Source: Bacillus sp. FJAT-49711 | Lineage (GTDB): Bacteria > Bacillota > Bacilli > Bacillales > Bacillaceae_C | DNA: 64,000 nt | NCBI RefSeq assembly: GCF_018343715.1 | Contig: NZ_JAGYPL010000002.1 | Location: 442,364 to 506,363 of the forward strand | Direction of reading: 5' to 3' | Made by a program: the position numbers and the translations under genes | Notes under the pieces: model-generated | Database searches by the model: none | Told to the model about the DNA's origin: nothing | The model's input: the letters and a program-made list of their open reading frames with translations, nothing else | In this document: in pieces, positions 53,409 through 62,060 of the stretch | Position numbering within the stretch: the first letter of the stretch is position 1 | Layout of the letters: the number at the start of each line of letters is the position of its first letter

Positions 53409-54866
53409 GTGGGAGCCATTACTGGAAAAGACTTTATAGACCGATTAAATCGACTGAAAACAGAAATATGGTTTAACGGGGAAAAAGTCGAAGGGAAAAT
53501 ATCTGAACATCCCGCATTTAAAGGAGTCATTCATGCAAAAGCTTCCCTTTATGATTTGCAGCATGAGCCTCAATTAAAAGATGAGATGACATTCTCTTTT
53601 CCAGGAAAAGAAGATTCTATCGGACTTTCTTATTTGCAGCCCAAAACAAAAGCTGATTTAAAAAGAAGAAGAAAAATGATGGAACATTGGGCAAAACACA
53701 CGCATGGAATGATGGGAAGAAGTCCCGATTATATGAACTCTGTGCTTATGAGCTTTGCTTCTTCTGCTGCTTTGTTAAAGGGGCGAGAGAACTGTTTTCC
53801 TGAAAATATTCAAGCTTTATATGAAAGAGCAATGGAACAAGATTTATCATTTACACATTCATTTATTACTCCTCAAGTAAATCGCTCCCAACTCAATTTG
53901 GAATTTTCCAAAGAACCTATTTCTGCTAAAGTCGTCGAGAAAAATGAAAAAGGACTTGTTATTAAAGGAGCTCGTCTTCTTGCTACTCAAGGCGGTTTAA
54001 CGGATGAAATTCTTGTTTTTGCTGCTCCAAAACTTTTTTTTGACCCAAATGATGCATTCGCTTTTTCAATCCCTTCTGATACGAAAGGTTTAAAATTTAT
54101 TTGTAGAGAGTCTTTTGTTGGAAGCGAGTCTATTTTTAATCATCCACTTAGCTCAAGGTTTGATGAAATGGATTCAATTGTCGTTTTTGACAATGTTTTA
54201 GTCCCATGGGATCGCGTCTTTTATTATGATGATACTGAAATAGCTGGCGACTTCCTTATTAAAAGTTCTTTTTATTCTTTTGCCTACTATCAGGCCATTA
54301 TTAGGCAAGTGGTGAAGACAGAATTTATACTAGGTGTAGCTGAACTACTAGTCGAAACAATCAATGTAAGTGAATATCAGCATATACAAGAAAAGCTTTC
54401 TGAAATTATTATTGGGCTTGAGACAATGAAAGCTCTCTTAGATAAATCGGAAAATGACGCTGAAATTGATGAGTGGGGCTATATGCGTCCAAACATCATT
54501 CCTTTACAAATCGCAGGTACGACCTTTCCTAAGATTTATCCTCGTTTTTGCGAAATCATTCAATTGATAGGTGCGAGTGGAATGGTTTCATTGCCAACAG
54601 ATAATGATTTTGACTCACCAATAAAACCAGAATTGGATAAATATCTACAAGCTGCTAATAGAACTGCCGAAGACCGAGTGAAACTATTCCGTTTGGCGTG
54701 GGATATTACGATGAGTCCATTTGGAACGAGGCAAATCCAATATGAACGATACTTTTTTGGCGACCCGATTCGATTATCCAGTCAATTATATAAAAGCTAT
54801 TCGAAACAAAATAGTGTGGATATCGTTCGTCAATTCTTAGGTTTAAAAAATGAATATAATCTATAG
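53409..54866 (+). CDS. 4-hydroxyphenylacetate 3-hydroxylase (HpaB)-family flavin monooxygenase
   Basis: A 485-residue HpaB-type two-component monooxygenase, FADH2-dependent. Typical features: TGKDFIDRLNRLKTEIWFNGEKV at the start, PDYMNSVLMSFASSAALL, TDEILVFAAP, VFDNVLVPWDRVFYYDD in the middle, and TRQIQYERYFFGDP near the end. It needs a separate flavin reductase, not seen here. GTG at 53409 is preferred: AAAGGAG is 8 nt upstream, overlapping the in-frame GTG at 53400. Its location before cysK and a sulfonate-type ABC transporter raises the possibility of aromatic or sulfur compound oxidation, but a terminator separates it from cysK. Confidence 0.88.
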   Translation: MGAITGKDFIDRLNRLKTEIWFNGEKVEGKISEHPAFKGVIHAKASLYDLQHEPQLKDEMTFSFPGKEDSIGLSYLQPKTKADLKRRRKMMEHWAKHTHGMMGRSPDYMNSVLMSFASSAALLKGRENCFPENIQALYERAMEQDLSFTHSFITPQVNRSQLNLEFSKEPISAKVVEKNEKGLVIKGARLLATQGGLTDEILVFAAPKLFFDPNDAFAFSIPSDTKGLKFICRESFVGSESIFNHPLSSRFDEMDSIVVFDNVLVPWDRVFYYDDTEIAGDFLIKSSFYSFAYYQAIIRQVVKTEFILGVAELLVETINVSEYQHIQEKLSEIIIGLETMKALLDKSENDAEIDEWGYMRPNIIPLQIAGTTFPKIYPRFCEIIQLIGASGMVSLPTDNDFDSPIKPELDKYLQAANRTAEDRVKLFRLAWDITMSPFGTRQIQYERYFFGDPIRLSSQLYKSYSKQNSVDIVRQFLGLKNEYNL

Positions 54867-54868
54867 TT

Positions 54869-54891
54869 GAGGCGGAATGCCTCTTTTTTTT
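54869..54891 (+). terminator. terminator after the HpaB-family gene
   Basis: GAGGC / GCCTC stem with 5-nt loop followed by eight T. The next 290 nt up to cysK contain no recognisable gene or riboswitch. Confidence 0.8.
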
Positions 54892-55182
54892 GTTATAGCT
54901 TAATTTTACGCATTTTTTAGAACAAGAAATTCAACAAAAAGCTCTAGCATAGCGAATGAGACCCTTATTGCAAAACGATTGCTTCTATTCATTAAACTAT
55001 GTCTCCTAATACGAAGTTTCAAAAAAAGCATTATCAAAAGATATTTTGTATGATGAATAACTGATTTACCACATATAAAGGAAATCTTCATTTAAATGTA
55101 AGTAAAAAGGTATGTATTATAGGAAATAGATTTGCTATAATGGAAAACATGCTAACACGAAAATGAAGGTTGAGGTTCTTCT

Positions 55183-56112
55183 ATGTTACAGGTTGTTCAT
55201 AATATTGCTGAATTAATTGGTGACACACCACTTGTAAAATTAAATAAACTGCCAGAAGCAACAGGTGCGGAAGTATTTGTAAAGCTTGAATATTTTAATC
55301 CGAGTAGGAGTGTAAAAGATCGTGCGGCTTATAATATGATTTTAGAGGCTGAGAAAGAGGGACTCTTAAAAGAGGGGTCGACCATTATCGAGCCTACTTC
55401 TGGAAATACGGGAATTGGACTTGCTATGAACGCTGCTGCAAGAGGATACAAAGCGATTATTGTCATGCCTGATTCTTCAACAGCTGAGCGAATAAATATT
55501 TTAAAAGCATATGGAGCCATGGTCGTTCTTACTCCTAGTATTGAAAAAATGCCTGGAGCTATAAAGAAAGCGCGTGAGATTGCGGAGACAATCCCTAATA
55601 GTTTTATTCCAATGCAGTTTGAAAATATTGCAAATCCAGATATTCATCGGAAAACAACTGCACTTGAAATCATCGGGACATTTGAAGATTACGAGAAAAG
55701 ATTAGCAGCTTTCGTAGGAACATCGGGGACGGGGGGGACAATTACAGGAACAGGAGAAGCATTAAAAGCCTATGATTCTTCCATTTCTGTACATGTCGTT
55801 GAACCTGCGGGCTCACCCGTTTTGTCTGGTGGAATACCCGGTAAGCATAAGCTTGTTGGCACTAGTCCAGGCTTTATTCCGCCAATCTTAAATACTTCTG
55901 TATATGATGAAATTTTTCAAATAAAAGATGAAGAAGCCTATGAGACAGTAAGGAAATTAGCGAGAATGGAAGGGATCCTAGTGGGACCTTCTAGTGGAGC
56001 GTCCGTATTTGCTGCTCTAAAAGTGGCAAAAAGATTAACATCAGATAACGTTGTTGTCTGTATTGCTCCCGATACAGGAGAGCGTTATTTAACAAGTGAT
56101 TTATTTAGTTAA
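55183..56112 (+). CDS. cysK: cysteine synthase (O-acetylserine sulfhydrylase)
   Basis: PLP fold-type II enzyme, 309 aa, making cysteine from O-acetylserine and sulfide. PLP lysine is Lys45 (NPSRSVKDRAA); asparagine loop TSGNTGIGLAMNAA; phosphate-binding GTSGTGGTITGTG; C-terminal GPSSGASVFAAL. The transporter genes follow 85 nt later, which fits a sulfur-acquisition cluster. CysK versus a paralogue (for example cystathionine-type or O-phosphoserine-using enzymes) cannot be settled by eye. GAGG precedes ATG at good spacing. Confidence 0.88.
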   Translation: MLQVVHNIAELIGDTPLVKLNKLPEATGAEVFVKLEYFNPSRSVKDRAAYNMILEAEKEGLLKEGSTIIEPTSGNTGIGLAMNAAARGYKAIIVMPDSSTAERINILKAYGAMVVLTPSIEKMPGAIKKAREIAETIPNSFIPMQFENIANPDIHRKTTALEIIGTFEDYEKRLAAFVGTSGTGGTITGTGEALKAYDSSISVHVVEPAGSPVLSGGIPGKHKLVGTSPGFIPPILNTSVYDEIFQIKDEEAYETVRKLARMEGILVGPSSGASVFAALKVAKRLTSDNVVVCIAPDTGERYLTSDLFS

Positions 56113-56197
56113 ACAGGATTATATTCCTGTTTCCTTTTTACAGTTAAACTTGATAAAAACAATAGGAATAATGAAGTATAGACAACGAGGTGAGGAA

Positions 56198-57040
56198 ATG
56201 TATTTAACCATTGAGGGGATCGACAAAAGCTTCATTAATGAAAAAAATAATAGTTTAAAAGTTTTGGATGACATCAGCTTAAATATTGAAAAGGGAAGTT
56301 TTGTTTCAATTGTAGGTCCGTCTGGCTGTGGTAAATCAACATTGCTTTATTTAATCGCGGGTCTTGAGAAGGCTGATAAAGGTGAGATAAATATATCTGG
56401 AAAAAAGATTCTACAACCTGGACCAGATCGAGTTGTTGTATTTCAAGAAGCTGGTTTATTTCCATGGTTGACCGTTTTAGAGAATGTAACGTACGGTCTG
56501 CTGTTAAAAAAGATGGATAAAAATGAAGCGGAAAAAAAGGCGAAGGATATTTTGAAAATGGTCCATCTGAGTCGATATATTGACGCTTACCCACATCAAC
56601 TTTCGGGTGGGATGAAACAACGGGTTGCAATTGCAAGAGCCCTTGTAATGGAACCAGATATTCTATTAATGGATGAACCTTTTTCAGCGCTTGATGAGCA
56701 AACGCGGATGGTTCTGCACAAAGAACTTTTAGAAATTTGGAAAAAAACAAAAGTAACTATCTTTTTTGTCACGCACAACATTCGTGAAGCCGTGCTTTTG
56801 TCTGAAAAAATCGTTGTATTTGCGACACGTCCGGGACGAATTAAAGAAATTATTACTGTTCCAACTTCAAAAGAAGGAATCATGCCAGACAGCATAACGC
56901 TTCATACAGAACAAAGAATATTATCTTTGTTAGAAAATGAAATTGAAAAAGTGTTGAAGGAGGAAATGGGTGATGAATACAGCTTTGAGACGAATCATCT
57001 TCATCGCGACGATAGCGGTGATATGGGAAGTCACATCTAG
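56198..57040 (+). CDS. ABC transporter ATPase, sulfonate/nitrate/taurine type
   Basis: A 280-residue nucleotide-binding subunit of the SsuB/TauB/NrtD group. Walker A GPSGCGKST, Q-loop VFQEAGLFPWLTV (the FPW form is typical of this group), signature LSGGMKQRVAIARAL, Walker B ILLMDEPFSALDEQ, H-loop FFVTHNIREA. ATG at 56198 is preferred to a start at 56096 inside cysK: GAGGTGAGG lies just upstream. Overlaps the permease start by 68 nt. Confidence 0.9.
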   Translation: MYLTIEGIDKSFINEKNNSLKVLDDISLNIEKGSFVSIVGPSGCGKSTLLYLIAGLEKADKGEINISGKKILQPGPDRVVVFQEAGLFPWLTVLENVTYGLLLKKMDKNEAEKKAKDILKMVHLSRYIDAYPHQLSGGMKQRVAIARALVMEPDILLMDEPFSALDEQTRMVLHKELLEIWKKTKVTIFFVTHNIREAVLLSEKIVVFATRPGRIKEIITVPTSKEGIMPDSITLHTEQRILSLLENEIEKVLKEEMGDEYSFETNHLHRDDSGDMGSHI

Positions 57041-57731
57041 ATTTTCCGGTCTTCCAGACTTCATGTTTCCAAGATTGACACAAGTATTTGAAACGTTATT
57101 TAACGGCCTAATCAATGGCCAAATTGCTGCAGCTATAGGGAAAAGCTTTAGCCGACTTCTTATTGGTTTTGCTATTGCCATTATTTTAGGGCTATTTATG
57201 GGATACCTCATTTGGAAATATAAAGTTGTGGAAGATACACTTGGGTTTGTTGTAACAGCACTTCAATCAATCCCAAGTATTGTCTGGTTTCCGTTAGCAA
57301 TCATTTGGTTTGGATTAAATGATTTTGCCATTTTGTTTATCGTTACAATTGGAGCAACATGGACGATGACGGTTAGTGCTACCAGTGGATTTAAAAATGT
57401 TCCTACATTATATCAACGAGTAGCAAAAACATTCGGTTCAAAAGGATTTCATTTTATAAGGACTGTTATATTGCCAGCATCCATTCCGCAGCTGCTTTCT
57501 GGTTTAAGAATTGCTTGGGCCTTTTCTTGGCGAGCTCTTATGGCAGGGGAATTACTGGGGGCAGGCGGTGGACTTGGTCAGCTTTTGGAAACTGGAAGAT
57601 CTTTAGGACAAATGGATCTAGTTATTTCGGTCATGATCATTATTGCAGTCATTGGGACGATCATGGACAATGTTGTTTTTACGCGTTTAGAACGCAGTGT
57701 ACAAACAAAATGGGGAATAAACCGAGCTTAG
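56973..57731 (+). CDS. ABC transporter permease, sulfonate/nitrate/taurine type
   Basis: A 252-residue SsuC/TauC-like permease with about six TM helices and the EAA-type loop KNVPTLYQRVAKTFGSKGFHFIRTVILPASIPQLLSGLRIAWAFSWRALMAGEL, typical of this group. ATG at 56973 (or GTG at 56970) after AAGGAGG. Starts within the end of the ATPase gene; the long overlap implies translational coupling. Confidence 0.9.
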   Translation: MNTALRRIIFIATIAVIWEVTSRFSGLPDFMFPRLTQVFETLFNGLINGQIAAAIGKSFSRLLIGFAIAIILGLFMGYLIWKYKVVEDTLGFVVTALQSIPSIVWFPLAIIWFGLNDFAILFIVTIGATWTMTVSATSGFKNVPTLYQRVAKTFGSKGFHFIRTVILPASIPQLLSGLRIAWAFSWRALMAGELLGAGGGLGQLLETGRSLGQMDLVISVMIIIAVIGTIMDNVVFTRLERSVQTKWGINRA

Positions 57732-57868
57732 TGAATGCCGCTTTTCTCGTATATTGAAATATTTTAAGAATGAATCTAGTTTCAAACGGAATAAGAAAAG
57801 GAATTCCTTTGTGATTTTACATATACATCAAACCAAAACAGCCTAGTGAAAAAGGAGTAGACAAAGAG

Positions 57869-58849
57869 ATGAAAAAATTATTCACTTTATTTGCAGCTAT
57901 ATTGCTGATAGGGGTATTAAGTGCCTGCTCAAAAGCAGAATCTGGAACAGTAAAGATTGGATACTTTCCTAACTTAACGCATATTGCTACAATCGTAGCT
58001 CTTGAAAAGGGATATTTCAAAGAAGAATTTGGAGAAAAGGTAAAGATCGAAACGAAAACATTCAATAATGGTGGATTATTTATGGAAGGTATGACCACAA
58101 AGGCTATTGATGTTGGGACAGTTGGACCGGGGCCATTGCTTAACTTTTATGTAAAAAATCCTAAGTTTCACCTCATATCGGGTGCAGTAAATGGTGGCGC
58201 AGTTCTTGTTGCTAGTGAAAAAAGTGGAATAAGTGAACTTAAAGATCTTGATGGAAAAAGAGTAGCCATCCCAGTCATTGGGAGCACACAGGACGTCATG
58301 CTAAGAAAGGCACTGCAAGAGGTTAATTTAAATGCTAAAGAAAACGGCGGCACCGTTGAGTTATATGCGGCTCCCCCGGCGGATACAGCAACCTTATTTG
58401 TACAAAACTCAGTTGATGCGGCGGCAACGCAAGAGCCATGGGGATATGTTCTAGAAACGCAAGCAAAAGGTAAGTTGCTGCTAGATTGGGATTCATTTGC
58501 ATGGGGAAAGGAATCGACGAATACAGTTGTTGCAGCGAGTGAAGATTTTCTAAAGAATAAAGAATTAGTTACGGCTTACTTAAAAGCTCACAAGAGAGCA
58601 GTGGATTTCATTCAAGAACATCCGGAAGAAGCGCAAGATCTTGTTATAAAGCATATTAAAGATTTGACTGGTAAAGAAATTAATAAGGACGAAACGACGG
58701 CTGCTTTTAATAGATTGCAAGTAACAACGGATGTAAACGAACAAGTCATACAGGAAATGGCTGACATTAGTAAAGATGCAGGCTATGTACCAAGCAATGA
58801 TATAAAAGGTTTATTTGATCTTTCATATTTAAAGGAAATAGAAAAATAA
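57869..58849 (+). CDS. ABC transporter binding lipoprotein, sulfonate/nitrate/taurine type
   Basis: A 326-residue SsuA/NMT1-like substrate-binding lipoprotein. Lipobox LSAC (Cys about residue 21) after a hydrophobic signal; then TVKIGYFPNLTHIATIVALEKGYFKEEFGE, the typical first strand-helix, and DVGTVGPGPLLNFYVKN and LDGKRVAIPVIGSTQDVMLRKAL. Ligand probably an alkanesulfonate or a related sulfur compound given the cysK neighbour, but nitrate, taurine and thiamine-precursor binders share this fold. Preceded by AAAAGGAG. Confidence 0.88.
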   Translation: MKKLFTLFAAILLIGVLSACSKAESGTVKIGYFPNLTHIATIVALEKGYFKEEFGEKVKIETKTFNNGGLFMEGMTTKAIDVGTVGPGPLLNFYVKNPKFHLISGAVNGGAVLVASEKSGISELKDLDGKRVAIPVIGSTQDVMLRKALQEVNLNAKENGGTVELYAAPPADTATLFVQNSVDAAATQEPWGYVLETQAKGKLLLDWDSFAWGKESTNTVVAASEDFLKNKELVTAYLKAHKRAVDFIQEHPEEAQDLVIKHIKDLTGKEINKDETTAAFNRLQVTTDVNEQVIQEMADISKDAGYVPSNDIKGLFDLSYLKEIEK

Positions 58850-58861
58850 CATTTTATTTTT

Positions 58862-58895
58862 AAGACGTTTCTAAAAAACTAGAGGCGTCTTTTTA
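58862..58895 (+). terminator. terminator of the ABC transporter genes
   Basis: AAGACGTTTCT pairs with AGAGGCGTCTT, then TTTT. Confidence 0.85.
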
Positions 58896-58974
58896 TTTGT
58901 TAAGGACATTTTCTTCACTTTGTTAAAAGAGGGAAATACTAATAATTGTAGAGTAATTAGGTGGAGAAAAAGAA

Positions 58975-59096
58975 ATGAGTAAGAAAACGATGGAAACTAA
59001 AGAAGATGGAAAAACATTTTAACAGGTCACGGGATGTCCATGTTCCACTTCTATGATTTAGATGGCAATCGTTTTAATGTTAGTTGTTTTGTTTAA
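58975..59096 (+). pseudogene. remnant of a VOC-family gene
   Basis: A start-like ATG with AGGTGG upstream opens a 15-codon frame ending in TAA (58975-59022). Directly after, a second frame (59022-59096) encodes TGHGMSMFHFYDLDGNRFNV and a stop, which looks like the C-terminal strand of a glyoxalase/VOC protein (FYDLDGNRF). The two parts appear to be what is left after an internal deletion. It is too short to be functional. It may derive from a relative of the intact VOC gene at 26478, but they are not close by eye. Confidence 0.55.
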
Positions 59097-59165
59097 AATT
59101 AGCCCACGTATTTCTCTTGCAAATCTATAATTTTGAAGAAGCTGCCGGCTCGTTTTTTATTAGTG

Positions 59166-59224
59166 AAAAACCCCCTATGATATAATGATAAACAGTTGAG
59201 TTCATACGGATTAAGGGGGTTTTT
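59166..59224 (+). promoter_or_regulatory. inverted repeat around the -10 and ribosome binding site of the 59232 gene
   Basis: AAAAACCCCC (59166-59175) and GGGGGTTTTT (59215-59224) are perfect complements. Between them lies a consensus TATAAT (59181-59186); the right arm also supplies AAGGGGG, the only Shine-Dalgarno candidate. In a transcript from upstream the two arms would fold into a terminator-like stem; from the internal -10 only the right arm is transcribed. Confidence 0.55.
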
Positions 59225-59231
59225 AGCATAA

Positions 59232-60815
59232 ATGTCAATCCAAAAAATTGAAGAATTTCTTAGTGACCAAAATAAGTCTATACAATTACTCTATAAACCA
59301 ATTCTCTATAACCATTGGATGTCGGCGACAACAGGTGATAAAGAGTGGAGCGACAAACATGAACAGTCCTTGAAGGAATACTATGCCTACTTCGCCGATC
59401 AAGAGGCTTATCAAAAAGTTGTAGCCTTTAAAAAGGAGCAGTCTCTTACTGCGCTCCAAGAACGCCAACTGGGCGATTTATACAATAAAATGGTGAAAAA
59501 TCAACTAGATCATAGTGAACTAGGTAAAACGTTAGAACTTGAAAAAAATATATCCTACGTTTTTAATACATATCGACCTACACTTACTGGAAAACAAGTA
59601 ACGAATAATGCCCTCTTACATATTCTTAAAAATAGTAATGATAATGAGGAAAGAAAAGAAGCTTGGCTTGCTAGTAAACAAGTTGGAAAGAAAATTGAGC
59701 AAGATCTTTTGAAATTAATACATAAACGAAATAAAGATGCACAAGCATTGGGATATAATACCTTTTATGAAATGAGTCTAGCTACTCAAGAATTGGATAT
59801 TAATACGGTTTTTAATGTTTTTCAGCAATTGAAGAATATATCAGATGAACCTTTCCGCTTAATGAAAGAGGAGATAGACGTAGAACGGGCTGGAATTTTG
59901 GGTGTTAAAAAAGAGGATCTGCGCCCTTGGCATTATGTAGATCCGTTTTTTCAAGAAGCTCCGCCTGTTAGTGGCGTAGATGTTGATCATTTTTACAGTC
60001 GTAAAAATCTTGAAAAGATTGTTTCAAATACTTTCAATGCAATGGGGTTGCCTATTGATGAAATTCTTCTAAGAAGTGATTTGTATCCTCGTGAAAATAA
60101 GAATCCTTTTGGTTTTTGTACGAATATTGATCGTGAAGGTGACATACGGGTTCTCGTAAATCTTGATGAAAGTGTTTTTTGGGCTACGGCCTTATTGCAT
60201 GAGTTTGGACATGCGGCATATTTCAAATATATTGATAAATCTTTACCATTTTTATTACGGTTTCATTCTCACTCATTAACAACAGAAGCGATAGCCTTGT
60301 TTTTTGGACGACTAACGAAAAATGTTGAGTGGTACAAACGTTTCTTGGAAGTAAAAGAAGAAGAACTAATGGAAAAATTACCTGCAATTGAGAAAATGCT
60401 GCAACGACAAATGTTGGTTTCTGCCAGATGGATGATGACATTTTCTTTTTTTGAAAGAGAATTATATGAAAATCCAGATCAAGATTTAAATCGATTATGG
60501 TGGGATTTAGTAAAGGATATCCAATATATTCACCCCCCTGAAAACACAAGCTATCCTGATTGGGCTTCGAAAATGCATTTTTCATTAGCACCCGCCACTT
60601 ACCAAGACTATTTACTAGGTGAATTAATGGCGTCGCAGCTGCAACATTATATTGAAACGAATATTTCTAAAGACTTATTTAGACCAGAGGTTGGAAAGTT
60701 TTTAAAAGATAATTTCTTCCGATATGGAGCTTCATTACAGTGGAATGAAAAAATAAAAATGGCAACCGGGGATTACTTAAATCCTGTGTATTTCATTAAG
60801 CAGTTTTTGGATTAA
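59232..60815 (+). CDS. M3-family metallopeptidase
   Basis: A 527-residue zinc metallopeptidase. HExxH is in LLHEFGHAAYFKY (about residues 320-330), and the third ligand Glu in HSLTTEAIALFFGRL. The mostly helical N-terminal half (SIQKIEEFLSDQNKSIQLLYKPILYNHWM...) is typical of M3/M2-like peptidases. Shorter than and only distantly similar to the oligoendopeptidase at 18976. Expected to be cytoplasmic and to degrade oligopeptides. ATG is chosen by the family-like start; the ribosome binding site is 12 nt away, longer than usual. Confidence 0.86.
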   Translation: MSIQKIEEFLSDQNKSIQLLYKPILYNHWMSATTGDKEWSDKHEQSLKEYYAYFADQEAYQKVVAFKKEQSLTALQERQLGDLYNKMVKNQLDHSELGKTLELEKNISYVFNTYRPTLTGKQVTNNALLHILKNSNDNEERKEAWLASKQVGKKIEQDLLKLIHKRNKDAQALGYNTFYEMSLATQELDINTVFNVFQQLKNISDEPFRLMKEEIDVERAGILGVKKEDLRPWHYVDPFFQEAPPVSGVDVDHFYSRKNLEKIVSNTFNAMGLPIDEILLRSDLYPRENKNPFGFCTNIDREGDIRVLVNLDESVFWATALLHEFGHAAYFKYIDKSLPFLLRFHSHSLTTEAIALFFGRLTKNVEWYKRFLEVKEEELMEKLPAIEKMLQRQMLVSARWMMTFSFFERELYENPDQDLNRLWWDLVKDIQYIHPPENTSYPDWASKMHFSLAPATYQDYLLGELMASQLQHYIETNISKDLFRPEVGKFLKDNFFRYGASLQWNEKIKMATGDYLNPVYFIKQFLD

Positions 60816-60846
60816 TTTATTCTTAATAATAGAAGGGGATTAAGAG

Positions 60847-61308
60847 ATGGAACACCAACTGTTTTCGCACAAGCAATTAGCTGCATCATGCTTCAACAAA
60901 GTATGGGACTATCTAGATAAAGAAGCTCTATCCTCTGAAGAAAAAGAAGAAATGATTCACCTATGCCATAGCTCATTTTGGCACTGGACTCAAATTGAAA
61001 ATCATACTAAGCAAAACATTTCTATCGGCTATTGGCAGCTTTCACGTGTATATGCTGTAGCAGGACAAGGTGAGAATGCTTTGAATTACGCAAAACGCTG
61101 TATAGCAGTAGGAAAAGAAGCTAATCTCGATCCATTTTACATCTGTTATGGATATGAAGCCTCAGCAAGGGCGTATTCTGTATTACAGCAATCAGATAAG
61201 TGCCAAGAAATGGTGGAACTAGCCTATGATTATGTAAGAAAAATTGTTGATAACGAAAATAAACAATTATTACTAAATGATTTAAACAACATTCCCGATC
61301 AAGCTTGA
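60847..61308 (+). CDS. TPR-like hypothetical protein
   Basis: I do not recognise a named family. The 153-residue protein is helical. HWTQIENHTKQNISIGYWQLSRVYAVAGQGENALNYAKRCIAVGKEANLDPFYICYGYEASARAYSV reads like one to two TPR-type helical hairpins. An N-terminal segment (HKQLAASCFNKVWDYLDK) precedes it. Follows the M3 peptidase by 31 nt with AAGGGGAT before the ATG, so likely co-transcribed. Seen by memory as a conserved hypothetical in Bacillus; function unknown. Confidence 0.75.
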   Translation: MEHQLFSHKQLAASCFNKVWDYLDKEALSSEEKEEMIHLCHSSFWHWTQIENHTKQNISIGYWQLSRVYAVAGQGENALNYAKRCIAVGKEANLDPFYICYGYEASARAYSVLQQSDKCQEMVELAYDYVRKIVDNENKQLLLNDLNNIPDQA

Positions 61309-61387
61309 GAAAAAAGAACTAGGATAAAGAATTCTCCTCATGTCTAGCTCATATAATGTACTGACTAATTATATGAGGAGGTTTTAT

Positions 61388-61756
61388 ATGGGGATTAAGT
61401 TGATTAAAATAGCTGTTGTTTACTTTTTGATCGGAATTTCTTTTGGACTATATATGTCTCTCACTCATGTTTTCAAACTAGCTACGGTTCACGTGCATAT
61501 TAATTTACTTGGCTGGATGTCTCTTTCGATTGCTGGTATTTTTTATATTTTATTTCCAAAGCTTGCTGAGACATCTGCTGCAAAGGTCCATTTCTGGCTC
61601 CATAATATCGGTCTCCCGATCATGATGCTCAGCATTGCATTGGCAATACTGGAAATAAGCCCAATCTTTTTCCTATTTGCTACGATAGGCGGGGTCGTAA
61701 CCGTTATTGGAATCTTTTGTTTCGGCTATAATGTTTTGAAAAATTTACATTCTTGA
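61388..61756 (+). CDS. small membrane protein resembling haem-copper oxidase subunit I
   Basis: A 122-residue protein with four predicted TM helices. The second helix region, ATVHVHINLLGWMSLSIAGIFYILFP, carries His residues in the VHxHxNxxGW form seen in cytochrome oxidase subunit I and NnrS-like proteins. Far shorter than a real oxidase subunit (~500 aa) and lacks the copper-site histidines, so it is probably a haem- or quinone-interacting or purely structural relative. ATG at 61388 is chosen because GGAGG lies 6 nt upstream; the upstream frame has no such site. Own terminator. Confidence 0.75.
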   Translation: MGIKLIKIAVVYFLIGISFGLYMSLTHVFKLATVHVHINLLGWMSLSIAGIFYILFPKLAETSAAKVHFWLHNIGLPIMMLSIALAILEISPIFFLFATIGGVVTVIGIFCFGYNVLKNLHS

Positions 61757-61764
61757 GGAATTGG

Positions 61765-61793
61765 AGCACCCTTTAAAAAAGGGGTGCTTTTTT
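61765..61793 (+). terminator. terminator after the small membrane protein gene
   Basis: AGCACCCTTT pairs with AAGGGGTGCT, then TTTTT. Confidence 0.88.
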
Positions 61794-61797
61794 CAAA

Positions 61798-62001
61798 AGT
61801 AAAGAAAGTATAACGTTTGATACGGTCCTTATTTTAAACAAGTCTTTCATTGTCTAGCTTCAGGCTCCCAGCGACTAGCAAACTTTCAACTTCTTTCCAT
61901 GATAAGGAAGCCAAGCTCGTTCCTCACCGTGTTTCCTTTATCTCGTCAGAAGCTTAAAAAGTTTGTACGTCTCTTAACGGGCGCCTTTCGCTTTTCTTAA
62001 T
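61798..62001 (+). repeat. interspersed repeat, copy C
   Basis: Begins AGTAAAGAAAGTATAA and ends GCTTTTCTTAAT. Shares most of copy A (17932-18112) with an insert of about 25 nt (GAAGCCAAGCTCGTTCCTC region). Fills the gap before the histidine phosphatase gene. Confidence 0.8.
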
Positions 62002-62060
62002 ATAAAGGATATAGTCACTTTTTGGAGAATAATATACATAAAAGATGTAGATTGGAGTCC

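Noticed and set aside
54892-55182. Leader upstream of cysK examined for a T-box or S-box riboswitch
   Set aside because: No recognisable T-box sequence (TGGNACCGCG) or SAM-box motifs were found.
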